A stretch of DNA of 64,000 nucleotides, taken from an uncultured bacterium (lineage in GTDB: Bacteria; Actinomycetota; Coriobacteriia; Coriobacteriales; Atopobiaceae). Positions within the stretch are counted from its first letter, which is position 1; each line of letters starts with the position of its first letter. The stretch lies in contig CAJMNO010000005.1 in the NCBI GenBank assembly GCA_905214865.1, positions 62,001 to 126,000 of the forward strand, given 5' to 3'. The notes beneath the pieces are model-generated. The model did no database searches. It had not been told where the DNA came from and saw only the letters and a program-made list of their open reading frames with translations. Position numbers and translations under genes: made by a program. Shown here piece after piece: positions 36,383 to 44,605 of this stretch.

Positions 36383-37402
36383 CTAGTCCAAATCTGCCTC
36401 GACGGCGGAGCGGATGAGCGAGATGCGCTTCATCGCGTCCGAGAACTGCGCGGGCGTGAGCGCCTGCGCGCCGTCCGAGAGCGCGTTCTGCGGGTCGTCG
36501 TGGACCTCCACCTCGAGGCCGTCGGCGCCCGCCGCGGTCGCGGCGTACGCGATGGGGCGCACGTAGCGGGTGTAGCCGGTGGCATGGCTGGGGTCCGCGA
36601 TGATGGGGAGGTGCGACAGGTGGTGGACCACCGGGATCGCGTTTGCGTCAAAGGTGTTGCGGGTGCGGGTCTCGAAGGTCCTGATGCCGCGCTCGCACAG
36701 GATCACGTTGGGGTTGCCCTCGCTCATCACGTACTCGGCGGACATCAGGAACTCGTCGATGGTGCAGCCCATCCCCCTCTTCAGGAGCACGGGGGCCTTC
36801 GTCCTGCCAAGCTCCCTCAGCAGCGGGAAGTTCTGGGCGTTCCTCGTTCCCACCTGCAGCACGTCGACGCCCCTGTCCAGGAAGCCCCCCACGTCGCGCG
36901 GGTCCATGACCTCGCTCACCACGGGCATGTCCAGCGAGTGGCCCACCTCGCAGAGCAGCTCAAGGCCCCTCTCGCCCATGCCCTGGTAGGAGTAGGGGCT
37001 GGTGCGGGGCTTGTAGGCGCCGCCGCGGAGCATCGTCGCCCCGGCCTCGCGCACGCCGCGCGCGATGTCCCAGAGGTTGTCGCCCTCCACCGAGCAGGGC
37101 CCCGCGATCACCTGGAAGTTGCCCCCTCCCAGGAGCACCCCGTGGCCGCAGTCGACCACGGTGTCCTCGGGGTGGAACTTCCTGTTGGCCTTCTTGAAGG
37201 GCTCCGAGACGCGCCTGACCTGGTCCACGATGTCCATGGACTCCAGGAGGAAGGGGTCAATCTTGGTCGTGTCGCCAATTATCCCGACGATCGTCTCGTT
37301 CTCGCCCCGCGAGACGTTGGTCTTGAATCCGCGCCCCTCGATCCACGAGACGAAGTGGTCAAGCTGGTCAGGCGTGGCGCTGTCCTTGACGATTGCAATC
37401 AT
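36383..37402 (-). CDS. aroF: 3-deoxy-7-phosphoheptulonate synthase (DAHP synthase, AroA-beta/KDO8PS-like)
   Basis: 339 residues. Commits PEP + erythrose 4-phosphate to the shikimate pathway. An N-terminal ferredoxin-like domain (about 1-70) precedes the barrel, as in Thermotoga-type enzymes where it mediates Tyr/Phe inhibition. Barrel motifs: VIAGPCSVE (metal Cys), RGGAYKPRTSPYSYQG, QVGTRNAQNF, LLKRGMG, ERGIRTFE and ADPSHATGY. ATG 37402 chosen since the family begins directly with MIAIVKD-like residues and GGGAG lies upstream. First gene of the aromatic operon; its promoter should be within 37403-37530. Confidence 0.95.
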   Translation of the reverse strand: MIAIVKDSATPDQLDHFVSWIEGRGFKTNVSRGENETIVGIIGDTTKIDPFLLESMDIVDQVRRVSEPFKKANRKFHPEDTVVDCGHGVLLGGGNFQVIAGPCSVEGDNLWDIARGVREAGATMLRGGAYKPRTSPYSYQGMGERGLELLCEVGHSLDMPVVSEVMDPRDVGGFLDRGVDVLQVGTRNAQNFPLLRELGRTKAPVLLKRGMGCTIDEFLMSAEYVMSEGNPNVILCERGIRTFETRTRNTFDANAIPVVHHLSHLPIIADPSHATGYTRYVRPIAYAATAAGADGLEVEVHDDPQNALSDGAQALTPAQFSDAMKRISLIRSAVEADLD

Positions 37403-37530
37403 GAGCTGTGGTCTCCCTGCGGCCTGTGTGACCCCGTGTTTATGGCATATCTTCGCGATGCTACTACAACCCACATCCTAACTTCTGATGGGTCAACAGG
37501 CGGAAACAAAGGGAGGTGGGGGAGAAACAA

Positions 37531-37560
37531 CAAAACCCGCCCCCACCGATGGGGACGGGC
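37531..37560 (-). terminator. Terminator downstream of tRNA-Arg
   Basis: On the minus strand, CCCGTCCCCA pairs with TGGGGGCGGG (one mismatch), loop TCGG, followed by TTTTGTTGTTT. It separates the tRNA from the aroF operon. Confidence 0.8.
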
Positions 37561-37573
37561 TTCTCTCGTGCGA

Positions 37574-37650
37574 TGGTGACCCCAGTGGGGCTCGAACCCA
37601 CGACCTTTCGCTCCGGAGGCGAACGCTCTGATCCACTGAGCTATGGGGCC
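37574..37650 (-). tRNA. tRNA-Arg (anticodon CCG)
   Basis: Full cloverleaf on the minus strand: acceptor GGCCCCA/TGGGGTC (one G-T pair), D arm GCTC...GAGC, anticodon loop CTCCGGA (anticodon CCG, reads CGG), T arm GTGGG-TTCGAGC-CCCAC, discriminator A and an encoded CCA. No intron. Confidence 0.95.
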
Positions 37651-37658
37651 GATAGGAG

Positions 37659-37664
37659 ATTATA
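37659..37664 (-). promoter_or_regulatory. -10 element of tRNA-Arg
   Basis: Perfect TATAAT on the minus strand, eight bases before the tRNA 5' end. The -35 region is not recognisable. Confidence 0.6.
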
Positions 37665-37767
37665 GCGAAAACGGGTGCCCTGGGAAGGGCGTTGGGTATG
37701 CTCTTCTGGTGACGGCGCGCCATATCGGCGGCAATGGGGTCCCGACGGGGTCGGGGAGGGGAGACGC

Positions 37768-40194
37768 ATGGAACAGGACTCTCGAGCGTCCCGCGGCGAT
37801 CGCGACGGCCTCACCTCCGCGGAGGTCGAGGAGCGCCGGCGCGCCGGCCTGGTAAACGTCGACGTCCTCGCGCGCACCAAGTCGGTCCCGCAGATCCTGG
37901 CCGAGCACGTCCTGACCCTCTTCAACGCCGTCAACCTCGCCCTCGCCGTGCTCGTGTGGACCACGGGGCAGTACCGCAACATGCTCTTCCTGGGCGTCGT
38001 GCTCTCCAACCTGGTGATCGGCACGTTCCAGGAGATCAGGGCAAAGCGCCTGGTCGACGCCCTGAGCATCGTCACCGCGAGCCGCGTCCGCGTGAGGCGC
38101 GACGGGCGCGAGGACCTGGTGGGGGTCGACGACCTCGTGAGGGACGACCTGGTTCTGGTGTCGCGCGGCGACCAGGTCCCCGCTGACGGCACGGTCGTGT
38201 TCGGCATCGCCACCGCGAACGAGGACCTCCTCACGGGCGAGAGCGCCCCGGTGGAGAAGGCCGTCGGCTCCGAGCTGCTGTCAGGCTCCTACCTCGACTC
38301 GGGCAGCGTCGAGTACCGCGTCACCAGGGTGGGCGCGGACGGGTATGCGTCCCGCATAAGCTCCGAGGCAAAGCGGTGGCGGCCGCCGACCTCCGAGATC
38401 AGTGACACCCTCGCCTCTATCATCCGCCTCGCCACCTACGCCCTCGTCCCCCTTGGGCTCGGGCTCTTCCTTCGCCTCGTTCTCTCGGGGCGCTATGGCT
38501 ACGACGGCGCGGTGCTCCAGGCCGTCGCCGCGGTCGTCGGGATGATCCCGCAGGGGCTCGTCCTCCTCACCTCGGGCGTCATGGCCATCGCCACCACGCG
38601 GCTCGCGCGGCGCAAGGTGCTCGTGCAGCAGAGCTACTGCGTCGAGACGCTCGCCCGCGTCGACGTGCTCTGCCTCGACAAGACGGGCACGCTCACCACG
38701 GGGAGGATGGAGGTCTCCTCCTTCGCCCCCTGCGAGGGCGTTCCGCTCGACGACCTCGAGGCGGCGTGCGAGACGGTCATGGAGGCAAACCGGTCGGACG
38801 CCAACGAGACGGCGCGCGCCCTCCTCGCCCATGCCGTCTCCCGGGGCGTGCGGCCCCTCTCCTTCGTGAGGGGCATCCCCTTCTCGTCCGCCACCAAGCT
38901 CTCGGCGGCGGTCCTGGCCGACGGCGGGTGCCTCGTGGTCGGCGCCCCCCAGTTCGTCCTGCGCGACCAGCTCGGGGCGCATCGCCGGGAGCTCGACGCG
39001 TTCGAGGCGATCGAGCGCGTGCTGTGCGTCGCCCACGCCGAGGGGCTCGACGCGACGGGCGTCCCCGAGGGCAGGGTGATGCCGCTCGGCTTCGTCGCGC
39101 TGCGCGACCAGATGAGGGCGAGCGTGGGCCAGACGGTCGCGTACTTCTCCTCCCAGGGCGTCGCCCTGAGGGTCATATCCGGAGACGACCCTCGGACCGT
39201 CTCCGCCATCGCGGCACGCGCCGGCATCCCGGGGGCGGACAGGGCCATAGACGCCTCGCGGCTCGATTCCGCCAACCTCCCGGAGGAGGTCGACGGGGCG
39301 GTGGTGTTCGGGCGCGTCACCCCGCAGGTCAAGAAGGCGCTCGTGGCGAGGTTCCGCGCGCTCGGTCACGTGGTCGCGATGACGGGCGACGGCGTCAACG
39401 ACGTCCTGGCGCTCAGGGAGTCCGACTGCGCCATCGCCATGGCGTCGGGCTCCGCCGCCACGCGCAACGTCGCGGACATCGTGCTTGCCGACAACGACTT
39501 CGCCCGCATGCCCGAGGTGGTCGCTGAGGGCAGGAGGTCCATCAACAACCTGCAGCGCTCCGCCGCCCTCTTCCTCACCAAGACCGTCTACTCGGCCGCC
39601 CTCGCGCTCATCAGCATCCTCATCCCGCCCTACCCGTTCATCCCCATCCAGATGTCGCTCGTCTCGTCCGCCGTCATCGGGGTTCCCTCGTTCGCGCTTG
39701 CGCTCGAGCCCAACCACGACCGCCTGCGTGGCACCTTCCTGGGCAACGTCCTCTCGCACTCCATGCCCGCCTCCGCGGCGATCGTCTGCGGGCTCCTGGC
39801 TGCCATGGTCATGGCGAGGGCGTTCGGCTGGAGCGACGCGCTCCTCTCCACCGTGAGCATGATCGTCATGGCAGCGGTGGGCATAGCCCTGATCGAGCGG
39901 CTCTCGCGGCCCCTCACCCCGCTCAGGGTCGCCCTCCTCGTCTTCTCCACGTCCTACGTCCTCCTGGGCATCACCGTGTTCCGCGACTTCTTCCTGGTGG
40001 CTCCGATGGATTACGTCACGGGAATAGTTTGTGTGGTCACGGTGGCCTGCGCCATAATCCTGTTCGAGTTTCTGTACGCGAAGCGCGAACTATGGTCCGA
40101 GGGGTCGGCCCTAGGCAGGCTCCTCTCTCGGGGAATGGAGATGCTCGATGGCAGCAGAGGAAACGCAGGGGGAGTTCGCGGCCGCCGTCCGTGA
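37768..40194 (+). CDS. P-type cation-transporting ATPase, CtpE-like
   Basis: 808 residues. Membrane pump with the actuator motif LLTGESAPVEK, phosphorylation site Asp304 in LCLDKTGTLT, nucleotide-binding segments, and the hinge TGDGVNDVLALRESD; about 8-10 membrane helices. The absence of N-terminal metal-binding CxxC motifs, and GLARVDVLC-like spacing, favour the CtpE group (Ca2+ uptake in mycobacteria). The transmembrane motif usually PEGL is PQGL (residues 261-264), so ion specificity is uncertain. ATG 37768 follows GGGGAGGGGA. Its 3' end overlaps the aconitase start by 47 bp. Confidence 0.85.
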   Translation: MEQDSRASRGDRDGLTSAEVEERRRAGLVNVDVLARTKSVPQILAEHVLTLFNAVNLALAVLVWTTGQYRNMLFLGVVLSNLVIGTFQEIRAKRLVDALSIVTASRVRVRRDGREDLVGVDDLVRDDLVLVSRGDQVPADGTVVFGIATANEDLLTGESAPVEKAVGSELLSGSYLDSGSVEYRVTRVGADGYASRISSEAKRWRPPTSEISDTLASIIRLATYALVPLGLGLFLRLVLSGRYGYDGAVLQAVAAVVGMIPQGLVLLTSGVMAIATTRLARRKVLVQQSYCVETLARVDVLCLDKTGTLTTGRMEVSSFAPCEGVPLDDLEAACETVMEANRSDANETARALLAHAVSRGVRPLSFVRGIPFSSATKLSAAVLADGGCLVVGAPQFVLRDQLGAHRRELDAFEAIERVLCVAHAEGLDATGVPEGRVMPLGFVALRDQMRASVGQTVAYFSSQGVALRVISGDDPRTVSAIAARAGIPGADRAIDASRLDSANLPEEVDGAVVFGRVTPQVKKALVARFRALGHVVAMTGDGVNDVLALRESDCAIAMASGSAATRNVADIVLADNDFARMPEVVAEGRRSINNLQRSAALFLTKTVYSAALALISILIPPYPFIPIQMSLVSSAVIGVPSFALALEPNHDRLRGTFLGNVLSHSMPASAAIVCGLLAAMVMARAFGWSDALLSTVSMIVMAAVGIALIERLSRPLTPLRVALLVFSTSYVLLGITVFRDFFLVAPMDYVTGIVCVVTVACAIILFEFLYAKRELWSEGSALGRLLSRGMEMLDGSRGNAGGVRGRRP

Positions 40195-42838
40195 GGCCAG
40201 GAGGCCCAGGCGGCTTGAGGCGGGCGGCATCACGAGGCTCGCCTACGACGTGTCCGGCATCCCGGGTGCCTCGCGGCTCCCGCGCGCCCTCGTCGTCCTC
40301 CTCGAGAACTGCGTCCGCCGAGCGCCGAGCGACGAGGAGGCCGTGCGCCTCGCCCGCCGCGTCGTCGAGGCGGGCCTCGCGGGGGCGCAGGGCGAGGAGA
40401 TCGACTACATGCCGTCGCGCGTCCTGTTCCAGGACTTCACGGGCGTGCCCGTGTTCGTGGACTTCGCCTCCATGCGCGACGCCATGGTCAAGAGGGGAGG
40501 GGACGCCTCCAAGGTAAGCCCCAAGGTGCCCTGCACCCTGGTGGTGGACCACTCGGTCATCGCCGACGTGGCGGGCACCCCGGACGCGGCGGAGAGGAAC
40601 CTCTCCATCGAGGCCAGGCGCAACCGCGAGCGCTTCTCGTTCCTCAAGTGGGCGGCGCACTCCTTCGACAACGTCAGGATCGTCCCCCCCGGAGAGGGCA
40701 TCTGCCACCAGCTCAACATCGAGCGGTTCTGCAAGGTCGTCTCGACCGACACGCTTGCAGACGCGGGGCAGGACGTCGCCTGCTTCGACACGCTGGTGGG
40801 GACCGACTCGCACACCACGACCGCAAACGGCCTGGGCGTGCTCGCCTGGGGCGTGGGCGGCATCGAGGCGGAGGCCGCGGCGCTCGGCCAGCCGATCTCG
40901 ATGCTCGTGCCCCCCGTGGTGGAGCTCAGGCTCACCGGGCGGCTGCGCGACGGCGTGAGCGGCATGGACCTCGCCCTCACCGTGGCCCAGGCGCTGAGGG
41001 CCGCCGGCGTCGTGGGCTGCCTGGTGGAGGTGACGGGGGACGGCGTCGCCACCCTCAGCGCCACGCAGCGGGCCTGCGTCGCCAACATGACGCCCGAGTA
41101 CGGCGCCACCACGACCCTCTTCCCCGTGGACGACCAGGCGGTGAGCTACCTCGCCCTGACCGGCAGGGATGCGGGCGAGATCGAGTTCGCCCAGGCATAC
41201 CTGCGCATGGAGGGCGTCCTCGGGGCGACCTCCGGGCGCGTCTACTCCCGCACGGTCGAGCTGGACCTCTCCGAGGTCGAGACGAGCCTGGCCGGCCCCT
41301 CCCGGCCCCACGCCCGCGTCACGCCCGCCGGCCTGAGGGAGCGCTTCCGCTCCTCGCTCGCCGAGCACGGCAGGTCCATGTCCGACGAAGCGGCCACGCT
41401 CCGCTTTGGGGACGACGAGGTGACGCTGCGCCACGGCGCCATCGCCATCGCCGCCATCACCAGCTGCACCACCGCCACCGACCCCGCCATGATGGTCGCG
41501 GCCGGCCTCCTCGCGCGCAACGCCGTGGAGCGCGGGCTCCAGCCCCTGCCCTGGGTCAAGAAGGTCCTCGCGCCCGGCAGCCACTCCACCTCGCTCATGC
41601 TCGCGCGCGCCGGTCTCCTCGAGCCTCTCGCCAAGCTGGGCTTCCACGTCTGCGGGTTTGGGTGCATGAGCTGCATCGGCAACTCCGGCAGCATCGCGCC
41701 CCAGCTCCACGGGGTCGCCGACCGCCTCGAGCTCACGAGCGTGCTCTCGGGCAACAGGAACTTCGACGGGCGCATCTCGCCCGACGTCAGCCAGAACTAC
41801 CTCTGCGAGCCGGCGCTCGTGGTGGCCTACTCCCTCGCCGGGACCATGGACTGCGACCTCTCCCGCGAGCCCGTGGGGGAGGGCGCGAACGGCCCCGTGT
41901 CCCTCTCCGACCTCATGCCGAGCGACGAGGAGGTGCGCCGGGTGCTCGACCGGGTCCTGACCTCGGAGCTCTTCGACGAGGGCGGCAAGGGCCTGTGGAC
42001 AGGCTCAAGCACCTGGGCGGACATCGACGCGCCCTCGTCCCGCACCTTCGACTGGGACGACGAGTCCACGTACGTCAGGCGCGCTCCCTACTTTGACGAC
42101 GCGGTCGCCTCTCCCGTCATACGGGTCAGCGGCGCGAGGGCGCTCGCCCTTCTCGGCGACTTCGTGACCACCGACCACATCTCCCCGGCGGGCGCCATCG
42201 CCGCGGACTCGCCGGCCGCGCGCTACCTCCGCGAGCATGGCGTGGAGGACAAGGACTTCAACACCTATGGCAGCCGCAGGGGCAACCACGAGGTCATGGT
42301 CAGGGGGACCTTCGCCAACGTCAAGCTCCAGAACGCCCTTGCCGACGGCAGGAGCGGCGGCTGGACCCGCGACTTCCTGGACGGGGAGGTCAAGAGCATC
42401 TTCGACGCTGCCGAGGACTATCGCGGGGGCGGCGTGCCCCTCGTGGTGGTGGCGGGCAAGATGTACGGTTCGGGCTCCAGCCGCGACTGGGCGGGCAAGG
42501 GGCCGGCGCTGCTGGGCGTCCGTGCGGTCATCGCCCAGAGCTTCGAGCGCATCCACCGCTCCAACCTCGTCCAGATGGGCATCCTGCCCCTCCAGTTCCT
42601 CGAGGGGCAGAGCGCGCAGTCGCTGGGCCTGGACGGGTCGGAGACCTTCGACGTCTCGCCGGTCGACGTCTCCGGCGGGCTCCCCGCGAGCCGCGAGTGC
42701 GAGGTCGTCGCGCGCAAGGGCGACGGGCGAGAGGTGAGGTTCCGCTGCGTCGTGAGGGTTGACACCCCCATGGAGGGCAGCTACGTTGCCGCCGGCGGCA
42801 TTCTCCCCTTCGTCCTCGACGAGCTCGTCGGGGCCTAG
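40148..42838 (+). CDS. acnA: Aconitate hydratase A
   Basis: 896 residues, monomeric cytosolic aconitase/IRP1 type, isomerising citrate and isocitrate. Fe-S ligands: Cys in AITSCTTATDP and the pair in GFGCMSCIGNSG. Other markers: VVDHSVIADVAG, NRERFSFLKWA, PGEGICHQLN, GTDSHTTTANGLGVLAWGVGG, NRNFDGRI, and the swivel-domain YGSGSSRDWAGKG. ATG 40148 is preceded by GGAG and gives the normal N-terminus, which forces a 47-bp overlap with the ATPase gene. With no citrate synthase or isocitrate dehydrogenase here, a role in a partial TCA route to glutamate is inference. Confidence 0.93.
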   Translation: MAAEETQGEFAAAVREARRPRRLEAGGITRLAYDVSGIPGASRLPRALVVLLENCVRRAPSDEEAVRLARRVVEAGLAGAQGEEIDYMPSRVLFQDFTGVPVFVDFASMRDAMVKRGGDASKVSPKVPCTLVVDHSVIADVAGTPDAAERNLSIEARRNRERFSFLKWAAHSFDNVRIVPPGEGICHQLNIERFCKVVSTDTLADAGQDVACFDTLVGTDSHTTTANGLGVLAWGVGGIEAEAAALGQPISMLVPPVVELRLTGRLRDGVSGMDLALTVAQALRAAGVVGCLVEVTGDGVATLSATQRACVANMTPEYGATTTLFPVDDQAVSYLALTGRDAGEIEFAQAYLRMEGVLGATSGRVYSRTVELDLSEVETSLAGPSRPHARVTPAGLRERFRSSLAEHGRSMSDEAATLRFGDDEVTLRHGAIAIAAITSCTTATDPAMMVAAGLLARNAVERGLQPLPWVKKVLAPGSHSTSLMLARAGLLEPLAKLGFHVCGFGCMSCIGNSGSIAPQLHGVADRLELTSVLSGNRNFDGRISPDVSQNYLCEPALVVAYSLAGTMDCDLSREPVGEGANGPVSLSDLMPSDEEVRRVLDRVLTSELFDEGGKGLWTGSSTWADIDAPSSRTFDWDDESTYVRRAPYFDDAVASPVIRVSGARALALLGDFVTTDHISPAGAIAADSPAARYLREHGVEDKDFNTYGSRRGNHEVMVRGTFANVKLQNALADGRSGGWTRDFLDGEVKSIFDAAEDYRGGGVPLVVVAGKMYGSGSSRDWAGKGPALLGVRAVIAQSFERIHRSNLVQMGILPLQFLEGQSAQSLGLDGSETFDVSPVDVSGGLPASRECEVVARKGDGREVRFRCVVRVDTPMEGSYVAAGGILPFVLDELVGA

Positions 42839-42862
42839 CGGGATGCCGAGGGGAGGAGAAGC

Positions 42863-43876
42863 TTGATCTGTCCCAACTGCGGGTCCAACGTTCCCGATGA
42901 CTCGCGCCGGTGCCCGGCGTGCCATGCCGACCTCACGCGCTCCGTGGTGGCGTCACGCCCCCAGGGCACGTGGTGCCCCAGGTGCGGCGCGCTTGTGCCC
43001 GACGGGGAGGAGGCGTGCCCCAACTGCGGCACGCCCGTCCTCGGCGACGATGCCGCCGAGGAGGCCAAGGATGAGGGGCGTGCGTGCGTGCCCCCCGTTC
43101 CCCAGGGGGAAGACGACGCGGATGGCCCCTCCGAGGCGGAGGAGACCCACGCCATGCCCCGCATCGAGAGCGCCATCCCCTCCGAGGGCGAGGACGACGA
43201 GGTGGGGATGCGCGACCGCTTCCCGCGCGCCCGCGTCCTCACCGTCGCCCTCGGCGCCGCCGTCGTGATGATCGTGGGCCTGGCCCTCGTCATCACCCAC
43301 CCCTGGAACCCGGACGCACTCGACGACCGCGCAAAGACGGACGCCGACACGTCGATGGCGGGCTACCCCGGCTACGTGAGCGCCCTTCAGGGCCAGGACA
43401 ACGCCTCGGACAGCTCGGACAGCGCCATCCAGAGCGGCGACGGCGCCTCGCTCTCGAAGCTCCACGACATCTGGAAGCAGATGGGCGAGCTCGAGGCGAA
43501 GGCGGACGCGAGCCAGGAGGACTACGACAAGTACTACCTCACCGGCACCGCCGACCAGAGGTCCGAGGGCAAGGTGAGCGCGGAGCAGCTCTCGTACGAC
43601 ATCAGCAACCTCATCTCCTCGATCGACGACGTGGACGTAACCTCGGGCACCTACGCGGACACCGCCGACAACCTCAGAACGCTCGGCAACTGGCTCAGGA
43701 ACAGGATCGACTTCCTCAAGGCGGGGTGGCAGAAGGACGCGAGCTACGACCAGCCGCAGGACCACGAGGACGAGCTCTCGTCCTACAGCACCTCGTCCGG
43801 CACCACGCTGGGGGAGTCCTACAAGCAGAACTTCGAGGACAAGTACTCGGACTGGGAGCCCAAGCAGGTCTCATAG
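42863..43876 (+). CDS. Zinc-ribbon membrane protein of unknown function
   Basis: 337 residues. Two zinc ribbons at the N-terminus (CPNC...CPAC at 3-20, CPRC...CPNC at about 38-55), an acidic low-complexity stretch, one transmembrane helix (about 122-145, VLTVALGAAVVMIVGLALVI), then a predicted extracytoplasmic helical region of about 190 residues. The start is a TTG (42863) with GGGGAGGAG upstream. No known domain recognised in the outer part. Similar zinc-ribbon/TM architecture is common in envelope proteins of Gram-positives; function unknown. Confidence 0.75.
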   Translation: MICPNCGSNVPDDSRRCPACHADLTRSVVASRPQGTWCPRCGALVPDGEEACPNCGTPVLGDDAAEEAKDEGRACVPPVPQGEDDADGPSEAEETHAMPRIESAIPSEGEDDEVGMRDRFPRARVLTVALGAAVVMIVGLALVITHPWNPDALDDRAKTDADTSMAGYPGYVSALQGQDNASDSSDSAIQSGDGASLSKLHDIWKQMGELEAKADASQEDYDKYYLTGTADQRSEGKVSAEQLSYDISNLISSIDDVDVTSGTYADTADNLRTLGNWLRNRIDFLKAGWQKDASYDQPQDHEDELSSYSTSSGTTLGESYKQNFEDKYSDWEPKQVS

Positions 43877-44026
43877 GCCCCCCGAGGGGTCCTCGCGGGT
43901 GTCCTTGACGCTTCCCAAGCGTGTTGCCTCCTGCCGAATGTGTGAAACCCACGGGCTACTGGTAGAATTAGCGAGCTAGGCAGTGAGAAGTCCGTACGTG
44001 CCACGCACGTCCCGGGAGGAGAAGCA

Positions 44027-44572
44027 ATGGGATTCTTCGGTGAGCCCCTCTATACGCCTGACTACAAGCCGCAGGGTGACGAGGTCGCCGTGTTCGACAC
44101 GAGCAAGGGGACCATCAGGGTCAGGCTCGACGCCAAGGGCGCGCCCATCCACGTCGCGAACTTCTGCGAGCTCGCCTCCGCCGGGTTCTACGACGGCCTC
44201 AAGTTCCACCGCTACGTCCCGGGCTTCGTGATCCAGGGCGGGTGCCCCAACACCCGCGACATGGCCCCCGAGGACGTCGCGGCTGGCAAGCCCGGCCCCG
44301 ACGGCATGCCCGGGACGGGCGGTCCCGGCTACCGCATCAGGGAGGAGTTCTCGACCAACCCCAACAACAGCCACGTGGACGGCGCGCTCGCGATGGCCCG
44401 CGCGCAGGACCCCAACTCCGCGGGGTCGCAGTTCTACTTCTGCCTTGGCCCGCAGCACATGCTCGACTCGGGATACACCGTGTTCGGCACCACCATCGAG
44501 GGCCTTGACGTCATCTCGAGCCTCAGGGCGGGCGACGTCATCAACAGCGTGAGGATCGCCCACGAGGCGTAG
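44027..44572 (+). CDS. Cyclophilin-type peptidyl-prolyl isomerase
   Basis: 181 residues, no signal peptide, so cytosolic. Core motifs: FHRYVPGFVIQGG with the catalytic Arg/Phe set, the insert PNTRDMAPEDV..., HVDGALAMARAQDPNSAGSQFYFCLG and YTVFGTTIEGLDV. ATG 44027 follows GGGAGGAG. A TAGAAT at 43963-43968 is a candidate -10. Catalyses proline cis-trans isomerisation during protein folding. Confidence 0.92.
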   Translation: MGFFGEPLYTPDYKPQGDEVAVFDTSKGTIRVRLDAKGAPIHVANFCELASAGFYDGLKFHRYVPGFVIQGGCPNTRDMAPEDVAAGKPGPDGMPGTGGPGYRIREEFSTNPNNSHVDGALAMARAQDPNSAGSQFYFCLGPQHMLDSGYTVFGTTIEGLDVISSLRAGDVINSVRIAHEA

Positions 44573-44605
44573 TTTCGACAGCACAGACGCAATAGAGGAG
44601 CAACC

